From Triglochin maritima (Eukaryota > Streptophyta > Magnoliopsida > Alismatales > Juncaginaceae), in assembly GCA_963682175.1 (NCBI GenBank), contig OY821791.1:20984542-21048541 (forward strand): a DNA stretch of 64,000 nt, in the 5' to 3' direction. The translations under genes were made by a program, and so were the position numbers. Shown one piece after another: positions 56,121 to 64,000 of the stretch. The first letter of the stretch is position 1, and every line of letters begins with the position of its first letter. Below the pieces are notes generated by a model. The model saw nothing but the letters and a program-made list of their open reading frames with translations. It was not told the origin of the DNA and did no database searches.

Positions 56121-58523
56121 GAAAGAGGATTGGAGATAGAAGAAGAGCGAGAAGGGGAGATGAAAAGGGAGAGAGAAAACGAGAAGAGGAGCAAGGAAGG
56201 GAAGGAGGAGATAGAGGGAGAAGGTGTTCCCCCTCCTCAACTTCACTCTCCTCCTCCCCTTCCATTCTCTTGATCCTCTCTCCTATTCTCCTTCTCCCCC
56301 TCTCGTTACTCGCTTCCTTCTCTCCTTGTAAGGATAACGAGAGAAGGAGAGGGTAATAGGGAAATATAGAAGTAGAAGAGGGAAGATGAGAGAGAGAGGA
56401 AAAGTGGGAAGAGAGAGAAGAAGAAGAGAGAAGGAAGTGGGAGAGAGAAGGAGAATAGGGAAGGGGAGAGGAAACGAGAGAACGGGAGATAGAGAAGGGT
56501 AGAGAGATAGAGAAGGAGAGAGGAGATAGAGAAGGGAGAGTATAGAGAGAAGGGAGAGAGGAGAGGGGGAAAAGAAGTAGTGAGCGACCGAAGGAGTGGG
56601 AGAGAGGAGGAGAGAGGGAGAGAGTAGAAGAAGGGAGAAGGATCAAGGATAAAGACAGAGGTAGAAGGACAAAAAGAGAGGGAATTAGTGAGAAGGAGAA
56701 GAGAAAGTGGATAAAAGGGAGAACGAGAGAGAAGGAGAAAAGGAGAAGCGAGAGAATGTGAGAAGATGAGAGAGAGAAAGAGAGATGGATAAGAGGGAAA
56801 TGGCTGAGAGAAGAAGGAGAAGAGGAGAACATGGAGACGAAGAGAAGGAGAAGAGGGAAAATGAGAGGAGAGGTAGGCATGAGGAGAAAGAGAGAACAAA
56901 AGAGGGAGAGGAAAGGGAGAAAGAAAAGAGACGGAGAGTGAGAATGAGAGATAGAGAAGGGAGAGTGGAGGGGAGAGGTAGGCAAGAGGGGAGAGAGAGA
57001 AGAAAAGAGAGAAGGGAAAGGGAGAGAGAAGACAGACTAAGAGTGAGAACGAGAGATAGAGAAGGGAGAGTGGAGAAACAAGGATAAGAAGAGTAGAGAG
57101 AGAAGGAAGAGGGAGAGAGGAGAGAGGAGGAGAGAGGGAGAGAAGGGAGAGAGGATAAAGAAGGGAAAGAGAGAGAAACGGAGAAACGAGAGAAGTAGAG
57201 GAAGAAGGAGAGAGGATGGATAAGAAGGAAAAGAGGGAGCGAGAGAATGGTAGTGGAGAAGAGGATAAGAGGGAGATAGAAAATGAAGGAGAAGAGGGAA
57301 GACACGGTAGAGAAGGAGAGAGGGAACGAGAGTGGTAGAGAAGAGAGGGTAGGAGGAGAGAAGAGGAAGAGAGAGAAGGGAGAGAGGGGAAGTAGAAGGG
57401 AGTGGGATATGGGAGAAGAGATGGGAGTGGAAGGTCTACGATAGATAGAGAGACAACAAGAGACAGAGAGAGAGGAGGAGAAGGGAAAGCACAGGATAGA
57501 GAAGGATAAGAAGAGGGAGAGAGAAGAAGAAGAGAGAATGATATGGAGAGAAAGGAGGGAGGGATAGGAAGAAAAGGAGAGGAGAAGAAGAAAGGGTGGG
57601 AATATGGGGAGATTGAGATGAGGAAAGAGAGAGAAGGAGAAGAGGGGAGAGTGGTAAATGAGAGAAGATAGAAGGGTAGAGAGGTTGTGCGGGAGAGACA
57701 ACGAGAAGGGAGAGACGGAGGAAGTGGAGAGAGAAGGAGATGGAGAAAAGGAGAGCCAAGACAAAGGAGAGAAGAACGAGAAGGAGAGAGGAGAGAGAGA
57801 TAAAGAGAGGGATAAGGAGAAGAGGGTTAAAGGAGGGAAGTAGAAGAGTGAGGAAGATAGAGAGGAGAGTGAAAATGAGAAGGGAGAGAGGAGGAGAAGG
57901 ATAACGACAATGAGAGAGGATAGAGGATGGAAGAATGGAAGAGAGAGAAGGAGAGGAGTAAAGAAGGAGAGGAGAGGGTGGTAAAGAAGACAAGGAGAAG
58001 AGAGAAGCGAGAGACAGAAGTACAGAGACAGAGAAGAGAGAAGAGGGATATGGATAAGGAGAAAAGAGAGAATGAGAATAGAGAAGAGGAGAGGAGAGGT
58101 AGAAGGGAAGAGAGAGGAGGGAGAAGAAGGGAGAGAGACAGCAAGAGGAGTGGAAGAAGGAGGGAGTGGGGGAGGGATATAAGAAGTAGTGGAATAAGAG
58201 GCACATAGAGAAGGAGAAAGAAGAGCAGAAAGATAAGAGGAGAGGGAGATAAGAAGAGGGAGAAGGAGAGTGGAGAGAGAGGGAAGGGAATGAGGGGGAG
58301 ATGACGAGATAAATAAGGGAAGGTGAGAGAAAAAAAGAGACAAGAGAGGGAACGAGTGGAATAGGAGGAGGAGAGAGAGCGTGACAGAAGTACAGGAAGA
58401 GCGGGGAGGAGAGAGGGAGAGGGAGAGGGAGAAGAGGGAGGGGACGAGTGGAGACGGAGGGATGAGGAGAGAGAGGAGAAGGAGGAAGTAGAGAGGGAGG
58501 GAAGTAGAGGAAGAGAGGGAGAA
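56121..58523 (+). repeat. Polypurine tract 3
   Basis: 2.4 kb, homologous along its length to tract 1 (22481-24654), with the pyrimidine block at 56223-56332. It ends with AGTAGAGGAAGAGAGGGAGAAG before L4, the same point at which tract 1 ends before L1. Long minus-strand frames are compositional. Confidence 0.85.
56223..56332 (+). repeat. Pyrimidine switch block, tract 3
   Basis: GGTGTTCCCCCTCCTCAAC... to CTCTCCTTGTAAGGATAA. It lies about 98 bp after the AGGATTGGAG site, against about 90-95 bp in the other tracts. Confidence 0.85.
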
Positions 58524-59297
58524 GTGAAACAAGCTCACCCGAGAAAAGTAGGAGCGAAAAGCTCTAGGGAGGCATAGAGATACCTTTAGTTTCCTAGGTC
58601 ATTTACTCGCGTTTTTCTTCATTCTACCACTGATTTCTAACTTAAATGGAGTGTTTGGTGCCTTCTAGCACTCATTTAGGGCTGCTGGAGGGTGGCTGCC
58701 ACGAGCCTCCATAAACCGCAAAAACAAGCGATGGAGATGTGGCTTTAGGGAGGTCTGAGTTGGGTTCGTCAACTGCTAGCGAGGGGCTGAAACGTAAGAA
58801 ATGGTCCAAGCTTTTTGGTGTTGGTGTCAAGACAAGACCAAAATAACTGTAGAGTTCATCCAGCCAGAGCTAAAAGATGGAGTCAAGGTAGAGGTGTCCA
58901 CCAAGAAACAAGTGGTGGATGCACTAAAATCTTGGGATTTCCATCCCCATTTACCAACCCAAGAAAGCTACCTCCACAAACTTTGGGAGTTACATGAGGG
59001 AGTAGAGATGGTTCGCCGTCGGAACGGGTTCTTACTTTTTTGGTTGACACTAGAACAAGATCGAAAACATGTGATTGAGCGTGTAGCATGGTTTGTGAGG
59101 GGAACCCCTTTAGTGGTTCAGCAATGGATGCCTGAAATGGTCATGGAGAGGAGTAGAATATCATCCATTCCGATTTGGATAAGGGTGCCGGAGTTAGCCC
59201 TTCGTTTTTGGTCATCGGAGATTTTGAGCACAATTGCTAGTGTGCTTGGGAAGCCGTTATACATGGATGATAATACAGCTTTGGGAAGGAGGCTATC
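58524..59297 (+). pseudogene. LINE L4, 5' UTR and ORF1 N-terminal half
   Basis: The 5' UTR matches L3 (GTAGGAGCGAAAAGCTCTAGG). ORF1 starts at ATG 58646 (MECLVPSSTHLGLLEGG). After a stop and a one-base shift near 58830, the DUF4283-like domain is well kept: TVEFIQPELKDGVKVEV, VVDALKSWDFHPHLP (with a deletion of the VLFGYFVDFK-type stretch), YLHKLWELHEGVEMVRRRNGFLLFWLTLEQDRKHVIE, WFVRGTPLVVQQW, IPIWIRVPELALRFWSSEILSTIASVLGKPLYMDDNTALGRRLS. It is cut at about 59297 by an LTR. The knuckle and all of ORF2 are lost. Confidence 0.78.
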
Positions 59298-60708
59298 TGT
59301 TTAGTAGCATATCATGTATCATATGCATGCTATATATCATTTATTTTACCGCAATATTGTGCTACTTGAGTTGTTGTTGTAGTGTTGCCGGTGTTAGGTA
59401 ATAATGAAGATAAAATGGAACAAAAAGTACCGAAATACAACAAGAATGGACTGAATTTAAGAGTTCTGGACCCATTTGTAATGCACACGACTTCATCGCA
59501 AATCAGGAAGGACGCAAGTGAAGACCTCGAGGGACCTAATTGTGAAATGCAAAGTATTGTGAAACATGACTTGAACCAAACCAATATTTCACCAATTAAA
59601 GTCAAATCGGTTGAAGACAGTGGACAAGGGCTTCACCCAACGTGCAAAAAACAACATTGTACCGCTTGGAAGAAATCGAGACTGATTGGGCGTAAAAGAT
59701 CCACCAGTGGCGGATCATTTTGCTTCAATTGATCCATAATTCCTCCAGTGGCTCAGGCTTGATTAATTGAGTGCACCAAAGTATAGAAAGAGTTATTACA
59801 ATAGTCGGATTGCTCCCAGATCCATCCAAAACCTTATTTCTTCTATAAATATCATTCTAAAACCTCCTCTCAACCTCTTCTTCCTCCTTCACTCATTAGA
59901 GTAGGTTTTACTTTCCTGCATTAGTAGTGTAATAAGGGGGTTGGAGAGGAGCAAAATTTGTCTTTTATTTTCTTAATGTAGTTTAGTTCTTGTTTATTGG
60001 GTTGACGTTTTCCTTTGATGCAATTTCTTTTATGTTGTTTGTTTAATCTAGTCTTCTACATTTCTTTCATGGGTTTATGTTTCTTTATGCTTTCTTTAGT
60101 GCAGAGATAAGTAGAGAGTAGTCCATCCCCATTGGGGGTGGAGAAGAAGGTGATTTGATCATGTGATGGATTAGTGTGTGTTAATCTTAATCCTTTGAGC
60201 TTTACATGATTTCCATAACCATCTAATGGGATTTCACTCTTATCTTTGATGTGCTAATGCTCTTGAATGAAGCTTAGCAAATGCTTAGATTAATGGGCCT
60301 ATTTTATGGGTTATGATGAGGTTAGGATAATGATGGAGTGGAAGAAGGAAACAAGGTATGTGCATGCATGTGCTCATGTTGGCTTTATCTAAATTAGTGT
60401 CTTGTATGTTTTAATGATTCTGATAAATCTTATTTCATGTGGAGATATAGTTGGATTTGAGTCATTTTGCATGTGAACATATTAGCTTTGTTTTAATTAT
60501 TGTCTTGTGTTTTTTAATGATAAGGTTTTATCTTATTTCATGTGGAGTAAAAGTTGGAATAGAGTTTTATGGATTTGATGTATGACATGTTTTGATGAGC
60601 ATATTTGAACACACACACACAACACACATTTTTGTATTCACATTCGTTCTCTACACCCTAGGGGGTTTAGTTTTATTGCTTATTTTCCAATTTCTTTTGC
60701 ATTGTAGT
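59298..60708 (+). mobile_element. Diverged Athila-like LTR, truncated
   Basis: Starts TGTTTAGTAGCATATCATG at the joint with L4. It contains TTTCTTCTATAAATATCATT (a TATA-like region near 59840), CCATCCCCATTGGGGGTGGAG, ATTTCCATAACCATCTAATGGGATTTCACTC, ATGCTCTTGAATGAAGCTTAGC and a CACACACACA run (60609-60630), all shared with the G2 LTR. Its first 500 bp are clearly more diverged than among G1 to G3, so it is a different subfamily. It is broken at 60709 by the next LTR. Confidence 0.7.
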
Positions 60709-60802
60709 TGTTAGATCCTAACCCTTGCTTATTTGTTAATTGTGTTTAGGGGAGGATTAGTGATGGATTGAGATGGACGGCTGAGATCGAGTGGGAGAAA
60801 AG

Positions 60803-60810
60803 TATATAAA
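60803..60810 (+). promoter_or_regulatory. TATA box of the Tekay/Del-like LTR
   Basis: TATATAAA about 95 bp into the LTR, followed by a CTCTCTCTCA-rich stretch, the usual layout of a plant LTR promoter. Confidence 0.6.
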
Positions 60811-61145
60811 GGTTTGGGTTTTACTCTCTGTCTCTCTCTCACAAACGCATCTCTCTCACTCACTCTCCCTCTCTCTCTAGACTCGTCTCTCTCTCCCTCA
60901 GTGTTTCTTCAACATTTGTGGAGGCGAGGGTGCTGTTGGAGTCACCGGAGGAGAGAAGATCGTAGTGTTCGCAGGAGTTCGAGCTTTTCGTGGAAAGGCT
61001 CGTCGTGGTTTCTTCAAAGGCTTCTTCAAGCCTTAAGGTATGTCAAACTTGCTTTTACGCTCACCTATTATTAGTGTGGGGGTGGGAGCGGTCGACGGTA
61101 GGCCGTTTTGGGCTCGTCGGACCTGCACAGCCATTTCTGCACTAA

Positions 61146-61665
61146 AATCGGTCGACCGGTGTTCTGGGTTCGGTCGACCGGTTATAGTGTATTTTGGACG
61201 AATCCCTCGCACCGGTCGAACGATGCCCTTTGGGCGGTCGACCGGTTGTGCATTTTTAGTGAGAGATAGACGTTCTGGGTATTTTCGGTCGAACGGGACC
61301 CCTTCGCCGGTCGACCGAAAGTACTGTTATAGGTCGGTTGGGGGCGTTGACCATCTAAACGGTCGACCGCTCGTTGACTTCGTCCGACCGACGTTTAAGT
61401 TAACTTAATGGCCGGTCGACCGGAAGTGTGGTTTCGGTCGACCGTGAAGTGTGGACTGTTGGTGAATCTTACTGGTGGTTTTCGGTCGACCGATAGGGTT
61501 CGGTTGTTCGACCGTTTTACTGTGGTTTGCGAAAATGGATTTCTACTGGTGCTTTTCGGTCGACCGGGACCCCTTTGTTGGTCGACTGTTTGGCAGGTTA
61601 TTCGGTTGGGCCAGTTCTCTGGGTGAGGATCGGTCGACCGGAAGCCAGATTTTGTTCGACCGTTT
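61146..61665. repeat. Cluster of CGGTCGACCG palindromes
   Basis: About fifteen perfect or near-perfect copies of CGGTCGACCG in 520 bp, spaced irregularly at roughly 15-60 bp. Variants include GGTCGAACG, GGTCGACTG and GTTCGACCG. The text between copies is not repeated, so this is a motif cluster and not a tandem array. Confidence 0.85.
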
Positions 61666-62401
61666 TGCACTGTTTGTGTGTGTGTGTGTGTTGCTATTGA
61701 TTGGCTAGAAGGCGACGGGTCTGCCGGCCCTTTTGGGGCGACGGAGGACATGCCGGCCCTATAGCGATCAGTAGTGACACGTGGAGGGGGATTGTGATAA
61801 TTGTCGTCGTGGCTCCGGCTGTTGAGGCAAAGTCGTGGCTCCGGCGAATGATGCAAAGTCGTGGCTCCGGTAACACTGAGGCAATGAGGGGGTTGGTTGG
61901 CCGTGATTTGGACCGGCGGTGCCTTGTGTGCACGAGTGTTGGTGGGTTGGGGTGAGAGGACCCTTGAGACACGTGTTGTTTGGCTATGGCCGGGAGAGAG
62001 GTCCCGGGAACTTAGCGGGTGTATCAGTTGTGGTGTTTATGGTTCTTTGCATATTTCATTTTGTCCATATATGTGTTAGGGTTTGGCATATTGGGTTTCC
62101 TCCTGGAAACTCAGGCATTTATTGTCTGCTTTCAGGCCGAGAGCGACGTTAGGTGGGTGGTGACGGCGGAGGGAGCGCTCGAGACCGGATCCTGCTTCCT
62201 TATCTGTTGAGGTGGTTGTGATTACTTGTGTATATTTTATGTATATGATCTTTTGATGTAATCACATTCTTTTGTAAACTCGTTCACATATATATATATT
62301 ATATGTTGGTGCACCGGTGTGTGTATTTCTTTTCGTAATGTCCTCGTTTATTGTATGATTTAAATTTGAAATTTTCCGCTGTGCTTGAGGACGTTACAAC
62401 T

Positions 62402-62413
62402 TGGTATCAGAGC
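62402..62413 (+). promoter_or_regulatory. Primer-binding site, initiator Met
   Basis: TGGTATCAGAGC, a perfect tRNA-iMet complement, three bases after the LTR. Confidence 0.9.
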
Positions 62414-62509
62414 GGTTAGTTTCGGTGTCTTCGTCCAACGGAACCACCCTTAGAGTTGTGTCAAGCATGCATGCATTGTTCTGATTCATGTTTTGTGTCT
62501 CCTGTGTAG

Positions 62510-63300
62510 ATGGCTCCGAGACGCGTGAGACCTCCTCCCCGAGTTCGTAGTCCCAGTGTTGAGGCAGATGAGGGGAGCATGGGAGAGGAGTTGAGGACGC
62601 TCCAGGGCACGCTGGGTAGATTGGGCGAGATTCTCGAGCGCCAATCTGCTCAGGCTGAGAAGGGTGGAGCGGGCGCAGTGCTTGATCGATTTATGCGTCA
62701 GCATCCCCCATCCTTCGATGGTTGCGGCGACCCTGAGGCAGCAGAGGACTGGGTCTTTAAGATCCAGAAGATATTTCAGGCGATTGGGTGTCCTCCTGAG
62801 AGGAAGGTGGATCTGGCCACCTACGTGTTGGACGGCGGCGCAACCAACTGGTGGAGGTCCACTTCTACTGTGGTTTTCGAGGACAGTGAGGAGTTGGGCT
62901 GGGAGGATTTCCTGGTGGAATTCAACCAGCAGTATTTTCCGCAGCACGCCCGCGACAGGAAGAGAGAGGAGTTCCTAGCTTTGGAGCAGCGGGACATGAC
63001 TCTGGCTGCCTACATCAGCAAATTTCACGCTTTGGAGAGATACTGTCCAGAGATTTATGTGACACAGGACCAGAGGGCTCGGAGGTTTGTGCGCGGTCTG
63101 AGGCCGCAGTTTAGGTCCTGTGTTACCACGAGCATGCCACAGACGTTAACAGACACTGTGAAGTTTGCGACCATTATGGATCAGGATAGCCAGGACATTG
63201 AGGAGGCTAGGAGGTCGCAGGTGAAGACCGGAGTGCGTCCGGGGGTCAGTTGTCAGGGAATCCGGGCAAGACGCCTCAGATTGACGGAGGTGGACCACCG
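62510..63300 (+). pseudogene. Ty3/gypsy gag (Tekay/Del-like)
   Basis: Starts MAPRRVRPPPRVRSP. The capsid region has FMRQHPPSFDGCGDPEAAEDW, KIQKIFQAIGCPPERKVDLATYVL, WWRSTSTVVF, WEDFLVEFNQQYFPQHARDRKREEF, DMTLAAYISKFHALERYCPEIY and RRFVRGLRPQFRSCVTT, the standard gypsy gag order. A frameshift between about 63240 and 63290 takes the knuckles into another frame. Confidence 0.85.
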
Positions 63301-64000
63301 CATGCTGGGCAGTGCAGGCAATGTGGTGGAGTTCATCTGGGACGCGGTTGCGTGCCCCGTTCTGGCGCGTGTCATGGTTGTGGCCAGCTGGGTCACTTTA
63401 TTCGTTCTTGCCCGAGTAGGCCGGGTGGGCCTATTGTTCGACCGGGATCATCCATAGCCAGTGGAGCTGGTCCGAGTCAATCTGCAGCACCACCCCAGCA
63501 GGGGAAGAGAGCAGGTCGCGTGTTCACTATCCAGGCAGTGGAGGCTCGAGATGCCAACACGGTGGTGGAAGGTACACTACTTGTTGCAGATTTGGTAGCT
63601 AGGGTGTTGTTCGACTTTGGGGCCACGCACTTGTTTATCTCTGAGCAGTTTGCGAGCGTGTTGGGCCGTACCCTGCGATGTTGACTGCCACTTTGGAAGT
63701 CAGCACACCCCTGGGTTTGGTGGGCACTGTGGGGAGATTTCTTCCTGGCACCACGATTGCTTCGGGAGACCAGGAATTCCCGACTGACCTGGTCTTGCTA
63801 CCGATGGTGGACTTCGATGTTATACTCGGGTTGGATTGGTTGTCCCAGTATGACGTCCGAGTCTTGTGCCGTGATAAGAAGATTTTGATTCCGAGGCGAG
63901 GTTTGCCTGATCTTCTGATCAGAGGATTGAAGGACCGCAGGAGTCGGTTGATGGTTTCTTCAATTAGAGCTCAGAAGTTGATTCAGCAGGGTTGCAGGGC
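63250..64000 (+). pseudogene. Zinc knuckles and protease of the Tekay/Del-like element
   Basis: In the second frame CRQCGGVHLGRGC (CX2CX3HX4C) and CHGCGQLGHFIRSC (CX2CX4HX4C) form two knuckles. The protease follows: GTLLVADLVARVLFDFGATHLFIS, where the usual LFDSGA is LFDFGA. This puts Phe in place of the Ser next to the catalytic Asp. A second frameshift near 63665-63680 ends this frame at 63684. The third frame carries TPLGLVGTVGRFLPG, DFDVILGLDWLSQYD and so on, open to the window edge. Confidence 0.8.

Larger units (their letters stand above)
60709..62398 (+). repeat. Tekay/Del-like 5' LTR
   Basis: 1690 bp, from TGTTAGATCC to GACGTTACA. It has a TATATAAA box at 60803-60810, a CT-rich stretch right after it (60825-60900), a dense cluster of CGGTCGACCG palindromes (61146-61665), a GT run at 61674-61691 and an AT run near 62288-62302. 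Confidence 0.85.
60709..64000 (+). mobile_element. Ty3/gypsy element, Tekay/Del-like, 5' part
   Basis: The 5' LTR, primer site, gag and the start of protease of an element that continues past the window. Its gag sequence resembles chromoviral Tekay/Del elements. RT and any chromodomain would lie outside the window. Confidence 0.8.

Noticed and set aside
56685..58538. 617-codon minus-strand frame
   Set aside because: Same cause, over polypurine tract 3.
59382..59732. 116-codon frame at the start of the diverged LTR
   Set aside because: Lies in LTR sequence; no domain, and not open in the related G2 LTR.
61040..61408. Open frames across the CGGTCGACCG cluster
   Set aside because: They are within the LTR, frames on both strands overlap, and no conserved protein is seen.

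Overview
The window is repeat-rich DNA from a land plant, most likely an angiosperm; I cannot name the species. Evidence: plant-type Ty3/gypsy elements (Athila-like with a tRNA-Asp primer site, and a Tekay/Del-like chromovirus with an initiator-Met site), Ty1/copia elements, plant L1-type LINEs with a DUF4283-like ORF1 and a zf-RVT C-terminus, and a TIR transposon carrying a plant mobile domain (PMD). I see no convincing host gene, tRNA or rRNA gene. Nearly every base can be assigned to a mobile element or to a peculiar polypurine repeat, and almost every coding region is broken.

Layout. 1-874: 3' end of a LINE (L0), then polypurine repeat. 936-12760: an Athila-like element (G1, +). Its 5' LTR is split by a 2.7-kb TIR transposon (1412-4120), and its body is split by a head-to-head related element (G3, -, about 7190-10913). 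12761-14378: minus-strand copia 3' LTR. 14379-15110: polypurine repeat holding a 157-bp truncated LINE. 15111-22480: complete non-autonomous Athila-like element G2 with two LTRs, target duplication AGAGA, and no reverse transcriptase. 22481-24654: polypurine repeat. 24655-29380: LINE L1. 29381-30620: LTR fragment (-). 30621-32426 and 40229-41943: LINE L2, split by Copia A (-, 32427-40223). 41944-44330: polypurine repeat. 44331-46597 and 53991-56120: LINE L3, split by Copia B (+, 46598-53985). 56121-58523: polypurine repeat. 58524-59297: 5' part of LINE L4. 59298-60708: LTR fragment. 60709-64000: 5' part of a Tekay/Del-like gypsy element running off the window.

How the parts relate. The LINEs and polypurine tracts alternate, all in the same orientation. 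The tracts are homologous, kilobase-scale sequences with a shared internal pyrimidine block of about 110 bp, not simple GA microsatellites. LTR elements later landed in the tracts (G1, G2) or in LINE ORF2 (Copia A and B). Copia A and B share an RNase H deletion and two in-frame stops, and the Athila-like family lacks RT in the one complete copy. Much of the window therefore consists of elements that would need enzymes supplied in trans.

The best candidates for something new are the LINE/polypurine array with a reused insertion site, the non-autonomous Athila-like family with a conserved accessory ORF and a palindrome present in both LTR and leader, and the PMD transposon with subterminal palindrome arrays.
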